Positions 51,071 to 58,360 of a DNA stretch of 58,360 nucleotides are shown here, one piece after another. The notes below the pieces were generated by a model that had not been told where the DNA came from, ran no database searches, and saw nothing but the letters and a program-made list of their open reading frames with translations. Position 1 is the stretch's first letter. Each line of letters begins with the position of its first letter. Origin of the DNA: Acidobacteriaceae bacterium (GTDB lineage: Bacteria > Acidobacteriota > Terriglobia > Terriglobales > Acidobacteriaceae); NCBI GenBank assembly GCA_003165795.1, contig PMWW01000152.1, forward strand, positions 6,772 to 65,131. Reading direction: 5' to 3'. The position numbers and the translations under genes were made by a program.

Positions 51071-53653
51071 ATGCCACTGTCCCTGCCGGAATTCGTTGAA
51101 CGCTGGAAATCCAGTTCGCTATCGGAACGCTCTGGCGCACAAACTCACTTCAACGATCTGTGCGAGGTCCTTGGCCATCCTCATCCTGCAACCGCCGATC
51201 TTACCGGCGAGAGTTTCACTTTCGAGAAGCACGTCTCCCGCACTCGTGGCGGCAAGGGTTTCGCCGACGTTTGGAAGCGCAATTATTTCGGGTGGGAATA
51301 TAAGGGCAAGCACAAGGACCTGCGCGAGGCCTATCTCCAGCTTCAAGACTACCGTGACGATCTGGAAAGCCCCCCGCTTCTCGTAGTCTGCGATTTCGAG
51401 AATTTCGAGGTTCACACCAACTTCACCGGCTCGCGCCCGCAGGTATACCGGTTTTCGCTCGACGACCTGCTCTCGGAGGCGCCGCTCGCGAATTCCGCGC
51501 TGCGCGCATTGGAAGTTTTGCGCGCCGTGTTCGACGACCCCGAGCAACTCCGCCCCGACGCATCCTCCGCGCGGGTCACCGAAAAGGCCGCCGCCGAGTT
51601 TGCCAAGCTGGCAGTCAATCTGGAGGTTCGCAAGACAGCGCCCGAGAAGGCGGCCCACTTCCTCATGCGCCTGCTGTTCTGCCTCTTCGCTGACAGCATC
51701 GACTTGCTGCCCGATCACCTCTTTCGCAAGATGTTGGAGATCGACAAAGGCCGCCCCGCCAACTTCAATCGCAAGCTGCGTCAATTGTTCGCGGCCATGG
51801 CCAAGGGAGATATCTTCGGCGTCTACGACGTTAGCTGGTTTAATGGCGGTCTCTTCGCTGATGACGATATCATCGAACTCTCGGCTTCCGACCTGACCAT
51901 TCTCGGCGCGACGGCAACGCTCGACTGGTCCTACGTGGAACCGGCCATCTTCGGCACGCTGTTTGAGCGCAGCTTCGATCCCAGCAAGCGCTCGCAACTG
52001 GGCGCGCACTACACCAGCAAGCACGACATACTCCTCATCATCGAACCCGTGTTGATGGAGCCGCTGAAGAATCGCTGGGCTGAGGTGAAAGCCGAGGTTA
52101 CGGCGATGGATGAGGCCGCCCAGAAACAGACGAAGGGCCCGGCCTATAACAAGCTGCGAAATCAGATGCAGGAGAAGCTGATCGCCTGGGTCGAAGAACT
52201 GTCGAAAGTGCGGGTTTTAGACGCGGCCTGTGGCAGTGGAAATTTTTTATACCTTGCCCTCAAGCGCATGCTCGACCTGTGGAAGGAAGCGCAGGTTTTC
52301 AGCGCGCAGCACGGCCTGCCCACTTTTCTTCCGCAGCAGGTGAACCCCTCACAGCTCTATGGAATCGAAATCAACGCCTATGCCCATGAGCTCGCTTCGG
52401 TGGTGGTGTGGATCGGCTACTTGCAATGGCTCAAGGAAAACGGCATGGGCATGCCCACCGAGCCCATTCTGAGGCACCTGACTAACATTCAACACCGCGA
52501 CGCCATACTTGAGTTCGACAACAAGGGAAAGCCGGTCGAACCGGGATGGCCAGAGGCCGACTTCATCATCGGCAATCCGCCCTACGTAGGCGGAAACAAA
52601 ATTCGACAAGAACTCGGAGACTCTTATGTCGATGATCTGATGAGGTTATATTCAGGGCGCCTTTCTGGTTTTTCCGATCTCGTGTGCTACTGGTTCGAGA
52701 AAGCACGGAAGATGCTGGAAAACGGAAGCGCAAAAAGGGTCGGCCTTCTTGCCACACAGGGAATCAGGGGCGGCGTCAATAGAAGGGTCTTAGAGAAGAT
52801 AAAGGAAACCGGCGACATTTTCATGGCTTGGAGTGACCACGACTGGGTATTGGACGGTGCCAACGTACATGTATCGATCGTTGGATTTGATAACGGTTCG
52901 GACCTTCATCGTATGCTTGATGACAAGCCTGTTCCGAGCATTAACTCTGACCTAACGAGTGATATGGATGCGACTACCGCGCTGCCCCTTTTGGAAAATC
53001 GAAAGATGTGGGCATACGGGTCACAACAAAAGGGCGAGTTCGATGTGACCCATGAAGTGGCGCAGGAGCTCCTGAGTGCCCCCAATCCGTTCGGCAAACC
53101 GTCCCATAATGTCGTGAAACGAAGCATCAACGGCAAGCAGCTTCTGCAGCACGACAGAGTCTCGTGGGTTATCGATTTTGGGGAGAACATGAGCGCTGCG
53201 GAAGCTGCACTTTATGAAGCTCCGTTTGAGTACGTGAGGGAGGTAGTCTATCCAAAACGTGAGCATCACAGAGAAAAGATTCAGCGTGAGAAGTGGTGGC
53301 TTCACGCACGTCCGTCACCTAAATACAGAAAAATTCTGGCGACGCAAGATCGGTATCTTGCGACACCCGTAGTGTCGAAGCACCGCGTCTTTGTCTGGCT
53401 GGATCGCAACGTACTTGTCGACCATGCAATCGTTGTTTTTGCATTCGCGACGACTATTACCTGGGAGTACTGCAGTCCTCAACCCACGAAGTTTGGACGC
53501 GACGGCTCGCAACGCAGGTTCGTGATTCCGAGAGCGGCTGCCGGTATACGCCCCAGAGTACCTTCGAGACGTTCCCCTTCCCGTGGCCACCGGGCAAGCA
53601 GCCTGTCAACGACCCACGCGTGCAGGCCATCGCGGCGGCGGCAAAAGAGTTAG
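51071..53653 (+). CDS. MmeI-like type IIL restriction-modification enzyme, 3' end frameshifted
   Basis: The protein combines nuclease, methyltransferase and target recognition in one chain. Residues 50-120 hold the nuclease, with D66 in FADVWKR and E76-Y-K78 in WEYKGKHKDL. The methyltransferase has motif I VLDAACGSGNFLYLAL (about 383) and motif IV NPPYVGG (502-505), with a likely N6-adenine target. MmeI relatives are about 920 residues. Here the frame leaves the family sequence near base 53450 and reads an unrelated Arg/Ser-rich tail to 53653. The true continuation is in another frame up to 53874. As written, target recognition is probably incomplete, so restriction may be lost. The nuclease and methylase cores are intact. 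Confidence 0.85.
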   Translation: MPLSLPEFVERWKSSSLSERSGAQTHFNDLCEVLGHPHPATADLTGESFTFEKHVSRTRGGKGFADVWKRNYFGWEYKGKHKDLREAYLQLQDYRDDLESPPLLVVCDFENFEVHTNFTGSRPQVYRFSLDDLLSEAPLANSALRALEVLRAVFDDPEQLRPDASSARVTEKAAAEFAKLAVNLEVRKTAPEKAAHFLMRLLFCLFADSIDLLPDHLFRKMLEIDKGRPANFNRKLRQLFAAMAKGDIFGVYDVSWFNGGLFADDDIIELSASDLTILGATATLDWSYVEPAIFGTLFERSFDPSKRSQLGAHYTSKHDILLIIEPVLMEPLKNRWAEVKAEVTAMDEAAQKQTKGPAYNKLRNQMQEKLIAWVEELSKVRVLDAACGSGNFLYLALKRMLDLWKEAQVFSAQHGLPTFLPQQVNPSQLYGIEINAYAHELASVVVWIGYLQWLKENGMGMPTEPILRHLTNIQHRDAILEFDNKGKPVEPGWPEADFIIGNPPYVGGNKIRQELGDSYVDDLMRLYSGRLSGFSDLVCYWFEKARKMLENGSAKRVGLLATQGIRGGVNRRVLEKIKETGDIFMAWSDHDWVLDGANVHVSIVGFDNGSDLHRMLDDKPVPSINSDLTSDMDATTALPLLENRKMWAYGSQQKGEFDVTHEVAQELLSAPNPFGKPSHNVVKRSINGKQLLQHDRVSWVIDFGENMSAAEAALYEAPFEYVREVVYPKREHHREKIQREKWWLHARPSPKYRKILATQDRYLATPVVSKHRVFVWLDRNVLVDHAIVVFAFATTITWEYCSPQPTKFGRDGSQRRFVIPRAAAGIRPRVPSRRSPSRGHRASSLSTTHACRPSRRRQKS

Positions 53654-53874
53654 TCGAGAAGCGCGACGCCTGGCTGAATCCGCCCGGCGCGTCCCAAAAG
53701 GAACTCGTCGACCGCACGCTTACCAAGCTCTACAACGCTCGGCCCGCATGGCTAGCCGATGCCCATCGCAAACTCGACGAAGCCGTCGCGGCCGCCTATG
53801 GGTGGCCCGCGACCTTGACCGATTCGGAAATCCTGCAGCGCCTCCTGGCCTTGAATCACGAGCGAGCCACATAA
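53450..53874 (+). pseudogene. Out-of-frame 3' part of the MmeI-like gene
   Basis: In this frame the sequence resumes the family: DDYYLGVLQSSTHEVW, then a cluster with YTPQSTFETFPFPWPPGKQP and the end LTKLYNARPAWLADAHRKLD to GWPATLTDSEILQRLLALNH. A loss of four bases (two GC units) in the TTCGCGACGAC segment near 53450 would explain the shift. A GC slippage site could alternatively make the gene phase-variable, but that is inference. The stop is TAA at 53872-53874. Confidence 0.75.
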
Positions 53875-53958
53875 ATCCCAGCCTTGGTGTCCCAGAGCCT
53901 GCCCTGAGCTTGTCGAAGGGTTCGCCCCTCCTTTGGGCTAACCTGGGTGACTGTCGCG

Positions 53959-54028
53959 CGGTCTGAAGTGATGGGTCAGACCGAACTCTCCCCTGCCCCG
54001 GTTAGCGTCCAAAAGACGGACGCTAACC
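53959..54028. terminator. Two hairpins after the R-M gene
   Basis: CGGTCTGA (53959-53966) pairs with TCAGACCG (53976-53983). GGTTAGCGTCC (54000-54010) pairs with GGACGCTAACC (54018-54028) around a 7-base loop. No T-run follows, so they are only terminator-like. Confidence 0.4.
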
Positions 54029-54064
54029 GAAGCACCCAACGAGTCCAATCCAAGCTAGGTATAG

Positions 54065-54104
54065 ACTGACAACGCACCACTGACCACCGACTACTGACTA
54101 CTGG
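54065..54104. repeat. Degenerate 7-bp tandem repeat before the EEP gene
   Basis: Five consecutive 7-base units that vary around ACTGACA/ACTGACC, plus a partial sixth, end six bases before ATG 54111. The same family appears at several intergenic sites in the window. Confidence 0.7.
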
Positions 54105-54110
54105 TTTTCT

Positions 54111-54920
54111 ATGCCTCGCTTCCTCTTCTGGAATCTGAACAAGCGCGAGATTCCCGGCTTCGTCCACAACCTCGCCCGTCAGGAGGATGCCGACGTCCTC
54201 ATCCTCGCCGAGTGCCGTATCCCGCCGGCGCAACTGCTGGAACAGCTCAACGCCGACTCCTCCGACTACCACTACGCGCCCGGCAACTGCGGCCACCTCG
54301 TCTTCTTCACCCGTTTCAACGCGCGCTTCCTCACCCCGCTGTTCGAGAGCCATCGCATCTCCATTCGCCGCCTCCAACTGCCCGCGCGCCAGCCCATCCT
54401 GGTCGCCGCCGCCCATCTGCCCAGCAAACTAAACTATTCCGACGCCGACCAGGTCTTCGAGTCGGTGCACCTGGCCGCCATGATCGACGAAGTCGAGCGG
54501 CGCGAGGGCCATCAGCGCACCATACTGCTGGGCGATCTCAACATGAATCCTTTCGAGAGCGGCATGGTCGCTGCCCGCGGAGGTCTGCACGCCGTCATGG
54601 ACCGCCGCGTCGCCGCCCGCCTCACCCGCACCGTGCAAAAGCAGAAATACAAGTTCTTCTACAATCCTATGTGGAGTCATCTGGGCGATAGCGGCAACAG
54701 CGGCGGAACTTTCTACTTCGAAAATGGCGAGCCGGTTTGTTATTTTTGGAACATCTTTGACCAGGTGCTGCTGCGCCCCGATCTGCTGGACGGCTTTGCC
54801 CATGAGCACGTCCGCATCCTTACTGAGGTGCACGGTTATTCGCTGCTCGAAGACGACGGCCGGCCCGACAAGACGATGGCCTCTGACCATCTGCCGGTGC
54901 TGCTGGAACTGAATTTCTGA
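54111..54920 (+). CDS. EEP-family (endonuclease/exonuclease/phosphatase) protein
   Basis: This 269-residue protein has the exonuclease III/DNase I-like metal phosphodiesterase fold. Catalytic positions are visible: N8 in FWNLNKR, E34 in LAECR, H102 in AAAHLPS, D142 and N144 in LLGDLNMNPFES, and S258-D259-H260 in MASDHLPVLLEL. There is no signal peptide, so it acts in the cytoplasm. It could cut DNA or RNA or remove phosphates. It stands between the type IIL restriction gene and a small protein, in the same direction; this suggests a defence-related job, which is inference. ATG 54111 is directly preceded by a 7-bp repeat block rather than a ribosome site. Confidence 0.85.
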   Translation: MPRFLFWNLNKREIPGFVHNLARQEDADVLILAECRIPPAQLLEQLNADSSDYHYAPGNCGHLVFFTRFNARFLTPLFESHRISIRRLQLPARQPILVAAAHLPSKLNYSDADQVFESVHLAAMIDEVERREGHQRTILLGDLNMNPFESGMVAARGGLHAVMDRRVAARLTRTVQKQKYKFFYNPMWSHLGDSGNSGGTFYFENGEPVCYFWNIFDQVLLRPDLLDGFAHEHVRILTEVHGYSLLEDDGRPDKTMASDHLPVLLELNF

Positions 54921-54940
54921 TGGTCGGACTAATTTGTTTT

Positions 54941-54981
54941 GTCATCCCGAGCGGAGCGCAGCGGAGTCGAGGGACCTGCGG
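54941..54981. repeat. Interspersed repeat GTCATCCCGAG to GAGGGACCTG
   Basis: This unit resembles the GTCATCCTGAGCG-type unit at 50738-50793. It lies between the EEP gene and its small neighbour, so the two genes are separated by a repeat rather than by an operon-like gap. Confidence 0.6.
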
Positions 54982-55016
54982 CTCCCCAGTGCAAGAGAAG
55001 AATTTCTGGAGGCTTC

Positions 55017-55391
55017 ATGTCCAACCCTGACGATCTTTGGCCCGAGAACATCGCCGACGCCAACCTAATTACGCCGGTTACCATCCTTAAAGAACAAGCG
55101 GCACTGTTGGGCGAAAAGACTAAGCAGCTGGTAACCGGCGAGGTCGTCACTCAGACTTCCGGAAGCCTGTTCGTCCATTATTTCTATATTGTTGCTCCTA
55201 CGCTCAACTATACCTTCGAACTCTTCCAGGTTTCCCACGGCATCAACTTCTATCCACTCATCCTCAGGCATCTGAACACTACCACGCAGCTGACCTCCGA
55301 GAGCGAATTCAAAGACAAGCTCAAAGAAATCCTCTCCTCGCAGCACACTCTCAACGTCGTCCACTCCATCCTCGCTCAGGTGCGCTCCTGA
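55017..55391 (+). CDS. Small protein of unknown family, partner of the EEP gene
   Basis: The protein has 124 residues, no signal peptide and no membrane helix. The first half is LWPENIADANLITPVTILKE, QAALLGEKTKQLVTGEV. The middle is beta-rich (GSLFVHYFYIVAPTLNYTFE, LFQVSHGINFYPLILRHL). The end is helical (FKDKLKEILSSQHTLNVVHS). I do not recognise a family. ATG 55017 was chosen with GGAGG just upstream (TCTGGAGGC), and the longer frame to 54939 is repeat DNA. Its position suggests it is an immunity, sensor or accessory protein to the nuclease, but this is speculative. Confidence 0.72.
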   Translation: MSNPDDLWPENIADANLITPVTILKEQAALLGEKTKQLVTGEVVTQTSGSLFVHYFYIVAPTLNYTFELFQVSHGINFYPLILRHLNTTTQLTSESEFKDKLKEILSSQHTLNVVHSILAQVRS

Positions 55392-55448
55392 GGCTGGCGG
55401 CGCCTGGCAACCTTATAGTCTTGTTCCACGACGGTTTCTCTCGCCACT

Positions 55449-56984
55449 TCAATTTGTGACCGGTTGGAAACCAGCCTCGCCGCATTGGCCCGAGTAGAGG
55501 TAGTTGAACTTAAACAATGCCCGGCGGCCGGTGTTGACGAATATAGTGGGTTTGTTCTCCCACTTGACGTAGGTTGGGGTCGGTCCCGTGGGCTGTTCCG
55601 GGGGCTGCACCGCCTTAAAACCGTAACTCATTACTGGTGGCTGACCCGGTAAGCCAGCCTGAATATTCATCCGGACTTTATCGGGGACGAGGTGCTGCGA
55701 GCCGTCGGCCAGCGGGGGCCATTCGTCAGATGGTGCGTCGATATACATCTGATCTATGCCCACGTCGAGCAGCAGATTTCCGCAAAATTGCGGACTGCCT
55801 GGAAGCTTCGGGAACCCGTAACAACCGGGGATGGCATTCCAATCGCCGGGAACGCCATCGCTATTGGTGTCGAGCTGAAGCAAGTTGAAGCCGCTCGAAT
55901 TGGCTGCCGTTATACCCAGCGTCACGCCCACGGTGGACAGAATGTATCCCTGATTGATGTAAGTGACGTTTGGCGGATCGGTGAGCTGTAGGAAGGCATT
56001 TTCCGAGGGTGAATCGAACAGGTCGTCGGTTGTCGTACTGTTGCGATCGAAGCCCACGCCAAGGTAGTGAAGGTCGGCGTGGGTTGGTTTCTTACATTGC
56101 GTGTACGAAATGTCGCAATGCACGCCATCGATTGCCAGCACCAGAATAGGATTGGTCTGCACGTAAGTACCATCGCTTAGTTCCACGCTGACTGGCGCCA
56201 GGTAGTAATTACCGGTGAAAATGTAGCCGCTGCTGTCATAGAACTTCTGTCCCGCGGCCCCGGGACCATGGACGTTGGGACCTATCACCAGACTCTGCTT
56301 GGTCACCAGCACTCCCAGCGATCCGGTATCGATGGTAAAAATCTTGAAGTCCCCACCCTGGGGATTGTCCGCGCCCACTACTGCTTTCACCCTTATCGCG
56401 TCAGGTACGGTGGAGACCATGGCCAGATCGAAGTTGTTGGATCCGGTACACGCCGGCCGGTTCTGCTGTACAAATAAGGTTGTTCCCAGCGCTGCTCCCA
56501 CCGAGGGCTCGTTGATCCAGGAGGCAACTTCCATGTTGTTGGGAAAATACCCTCCGTTGTAAGTGAATTGCACCGCTGTCCCCGAGGTAAGTTCAGTTTC
56601 GACCGGGGTAATCACGCCCTTGGGTGCGCCATAGACGTTGACGTGCAGCGGATTGGCCGTTGTCGGTGGCAATACGTTGCCGTTGGAATCATAGGCGGTC
56701 AGGTTGACGGTGAACGTAGTGGGTGCGCCGGGCGCGCCCGGGTTGGCTGGATTATTCAGCATCACCGCGCTGGGTGAAAACACGATGACGCTCGGCGTCC
56801 CCGTGCCGCTTGGCGGCATAGATGCATTTAGGCCCGCCCCCGCTGTCGGCGTTAACCTAGCGCCTAGCGCCGTAGGCAGTAGAAGAACAAGCAACAGGGA
56901 GATGACCCTTCTCTGCGGCCGCCAGGTCTTGACTTGGAGTTGAGCATAAGCGTCAAACTGTTTTCCACCCGCGAAGTTGATCAC
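55449..56984 (-). CDS. Secreted protein with a pepsin-like DTGS motif
   Basis: This 511-residue exported protein starts at GTG 56984, preceded by a good GGGAG site. A signal-like helix (RVISLLLVLLLPTALGA) is followed by a beta-sandwich segment (SVIVFSPSAVMLNNPANPGA). The main domain then begins with FTIDTGSLGVLVTKQSLV. The DTGS motif and the later LLLDVGIDQMYID (an Asp-Val-Gly in the place of the second Asp-Thr-Gly) recall pepsin-like aspartic proteases or the related DUF3443 folds. Since the second motif is altered, activity is uncertain. The C-terminal part (KPTIFVNTGRRALFKFNYLY) is beta-rich. The function is unknown. Confidence 0.75.
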   Translation of the reverse strand: MINFAGGKQFDAYAQLQVKTWRPQRRVISLLLVLLLPTALGARLTPTAGAGLNASMPPSGTGTPSVIVFSPSAVMLNNPANPGAPGAPTTFTVNLTAYDSNGNVLPPTTANPLHVNVYGAPKGVITPVETELTSGTAVQFTYNGGYFPNNMEVASWINEPSVGAALGTTLFVQQNRPACTGSNNFDLAMVSTVPDAIRVKAVVGADNPQGGDFKIFTIDTGSLGVLVTKQSLVIGPNVHGPGAAGQKFYDSSGYIFTGNYYLAPVSVELSDGTYVQTNPILVLAIDGVHCDISYTQCKKPTHADLHYLGVGFDRNSTTTDDLFDSPSENAFLQLTDPPNVTYINQGYILSTVGVTLGITAANSSGFNLLQLDTNSDGVPGDWNAIPGCYGFPKLPGSPQFCGNLLLDVGIDQMYIDAPSDEWPPLADGSQHLVPDKVRMNIQAGLPGQPPVMSYGFKAVQPPEQPTGPTPTYVKWENKPTIFVNTGRRALFKFNYLYSGQCGEAGFQPVTN

Positions 56985-57208
56985 AATACGATCTCCCGTC
57001 TGCGGACGGGACCGCGCTCCCCTGCAATCTACTAGCGGGTCCCCATCCCCACACAACACTTGCTATGTTAGCGGACTTTAGCACAGGCGGCGCACCGCTT
57101 ATTACACAACCTTGCGAGAGCTTGCAGAATCGCGTCGCGATCTTGTAAGGCTGTCTGAATGTCCACAGTTTCCCCGTTCTTGACGACGAACCGCCATGCT
57201 CTAATAAC

Positions 57209-57241
57209 AAAAAAGGCCGACATCAAGGCAGCATGTCGGCC
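57209..57241 (-). terminator. Intrinsic terminator, minus strand
   Basis: GGCCGACAT (57215-57223) and ATGTCGGCC (57233-57241) form a nine-base-pair stem. On the minus strand it is followed by six T (57209-57214). It directly follows the GloVer remnant stop and is typical in strength. Confidence 0.85.
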
Positions 57242-57259
57242 CTGCGGAATGTCGGCAAT

Positions 57260-57400
57260 TTAGTTGGGTGTTATCTCGAAGACAACACCGCAGCCGGCGG
57301 CGGGACAATTTCCGCCAGTATTGCCACCGGCCGATGCCGTTCCGTAAAGATTCCCGTTAGCGTCGAATACCAATGGGCCATTCGGATATGCCCCATCGCT
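57260..57400 (-). pseudogene. 3' end of a GloVer-repeat protein
   Basis: The frame that ends at TAA 57260-57262 gives PNGPLVFDANGNLYGTASAG, then GNTGGNCPAAGCGVVFEITP and N. This is one full GloVer-type repeat at the C-terminal end of a secreted acidobacterial protein. Upstream of about 57400 the frame becomes unrelated, so the rest of the gene is missing. The intrinsic terminator of the original gene is still present. Confidence 0.65.
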
Positions 57401-57405
57401 GCCGC

Positions 57406-58029
57406 AATGCCGCGGGTCTGTTCGACCTAATCGCGCGCATGGGCGCGGAGGTGCGGCAGGACCTCGGCGTCGAGTCGGCGACCGCCGCCGAACTGGCGAA
57501 GGGAAAATCTTCCATGACCTCCGATCTAACCGCGTTGCGGCTCTACGCGGAGGGCATCGACAAGTTGCACAACTTCGACGCCCTGGGAGCGCGCGACCTG
57601 CTGGAGCAGGCGGTGAAAGCCGATCCGCAATTCGCCTTGGCGCATTCCGCTCTGGCCGAGGCATGGCTCACGCTGGGTTACGACGAGCGGGCTGAGCAGG
57701 AGGCCAAGACATCGTATGAATTGTCGGGGAAGCTGGGCCGTGAACAGCGGCTGCTGATCGAAGGGCGGTATCACCAAGCCGCGCGCCAATGGAAAGAAGC
57801 GATCACCGCGTACAGCGCACTGTTCGTCTTCTTTCCCGACAACCTTGAGTACGGGCTGAGGCTAGCGCGAGCCCAGCGCGAGGCCACGCAATTCCGCGAC
57901 GCCTTGGACACCGCGCAGACCCTCAAGCGTCTACCGGCTCCGGCTTCGCAAGATCCGCGCATCGATCTGGGCTTTAACCTGATTGCCCGAGAAGCCTCCT
58001 GGCGATCTCTTGCAAGAGGGGGCGAATAG
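57406..58029 (+). pseudogene. Internal fragment of a TPR signalling-type protein
   Basis: The frame reads AAGLFDLIARMGAEVRQDLG, then TSDLTALRLYAEGIDKLHNF, TPR-like helices (DLLEQAVKADPQFALAHSAL, AEAWLTLGYDERAEQEAKTS) and RLPAPASQDPRIDL. This matches the middle of the long TPR region of kinase- or cyclase-linked proteins of acidobacteria. The start and the end are missing: nothing of the family precedes 57406, and after about 57970 the frame reads unrelated sequence to a stop at 58029. It is probably a dead fragment. It abuts the GloVer remnant on the other strand. Confidence 0.65.
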
Positions 58030-58103
58030 GAACTCATACCCAATGCGGCCAGGCACCGGCCTCTTACTCTTCGGCTGGAAGATTGGATTGATGACTACGT
58101 TTT

Positions 58104-58220
58104 TCACTTTGCCAAGATAGATTTGCGCTCCGCATCAGCCGCCAGCTCGGTGGTCTTCTGCAGATAACGAATGCCCTGCCAGCAGTCTCCCCGGCTCCAT
58201 CCGGGAACAATCTCAACCAT
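58104..58220 (-). pseudogene. Short open frame, possible gene remnant
   Basis: On the minus strand ATG 58220 to TGA 58104 encodes 38 residues (MVEIVPGWSRGDCWQGIRYL, QKTTELAADAERKSILAK), which read like the tail of a longer protein. An in-phase predecessor is not visible, because the neighbouring frame with LFEDCYWSLNVTH stops just before. It may be a broken gene or chance. Confidence 0.3.
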
Positions 58221-58319
58221 ACCCGTGATGGGTCACATTGAGGGACCAGTAGCAGTCTTCAAACAGATACGCCGCGGAACAAAACACAACGATAAGGCAG
58301 TAAACAACACTAAGTTAGG

Positions 58320-58360
58320 TGGTGCCGAGAGGGGGACTCGAACCCCCACAACCCTTTCGG
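58320..58360 (-). tRNA. tRNA-Leu-like gene, 3' part only
   Basis: Read on the minus strand, the last 41 bases give a long variable-arm piece (CCGAAAGGG), a TTCGAGT T-loop with GGGGG/CCCCC stem, the acceptor strand TCTCGGC, discriminator A and an encoded CCA (58320-58322). The long variable arm and this acceptor sequence fit tRNA-Leu best; tRNA-Ser is less likely. The 5' half and anticodon are beyond the window. Confidence 0.8.

Overview
The window looks like a piece of a chromosome from an acidobacterium, most likely class Terriglobia. This is inferred from gene content: PEP-CTERM secreted proteins, an ice-binding (DUF3494) protein, GloVer-repeat remnants, a secreted GH5-CBM2 glycanase, moderately high GC, and intergenic DNA full of short hairpin repeats of the GCGGCTGAAGCCGC kind. 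There is no prophage, CRISPR array or rRNA. The only RNA gene is a partial tRNA-Leu-like gene on the minus strand at the right edge.

Layout. 1-5277: pyrimidine/arginine genes carA (3' end) and carB, with a complete XhoI/PaeR7I-type restriction-modification pair wedged between them by overlapping or near-touching reading frames. 5300-12300: a VapBC toxin-antitoxin pair, a dihydrodipicolinate-synthase-family aldolase with an unusual Ala/Val-rich insert, a secreted PEGA protein, a ferritin-like protein, a HAD phosphatase, a soluble PRC/MgtE-N/CBS protein and a second VapBC pair. 12400-18300: an NRAMP-related transporter whose metal-site residues look Mg-type, a NUDIX hydrolase, a free-Met-sulfoxide-reductase-like GAF protein, a cobalamin-binding protein, a NifU-like scaffold, a disordered/receiver-like fusion and mutY. 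18670-25200: DUF47-PiT phosphate uptake, GH5-FN3-CBM2 glycanase, pyrF, rlpA and thiD. 25300-33200: a broken BrnT-type toxin-antitoxin pair, TPR, TerB-Coq4-like, PspC, PEP-CTERM and ice-binding proteins, and an alpha/beta hydrolase. 33200-38700: a large secreted lipoprotein, a TPR protein and NfeD. 38900-44700: small membrane proteins, a DinB-type protein and a REP-associated transposase bracketed by its REP sequences. 44739-50234: a large smc gene and a CPA2 antiporter. 50235-55400: a repeat-rich strip, a frameshifted MmeI-like type IIL restriction-modification gene and an EEP-nuclease/small-protein pair, which together read as a defence-type accessory segment. 55400-58360: a pepsin-like secreted protein, gene remnants and the tRNA.

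How the parts work together. carA/carB, pyrF and thiD are housekeeping biosynthesis. The MgtE-N/CBS protein and the NRAMP-like transporter are plausibly one magnesium-handling module, now separated by a toxin-antitoxin pair. DUF47 and PiT form a phosphate uptake operon. NUDIX, GAF-Msr-like and MutY proteins all deal with oxidative damage. Secreted glycanase, PEP-CTERM, ice-binding and lipoprotein genes fit a soil lifestyle.

Features that cut across the window are REP-type hairpins, a degenerate 7-bp tandem repeat family, several -10 boxes 6-9 nt before a start codon without a Shine-Dalgarno sequence (possible leaderless mRNAs), and several frameshifted or truncated genes. All functions are read from sequence by eye; none was checked by database search.
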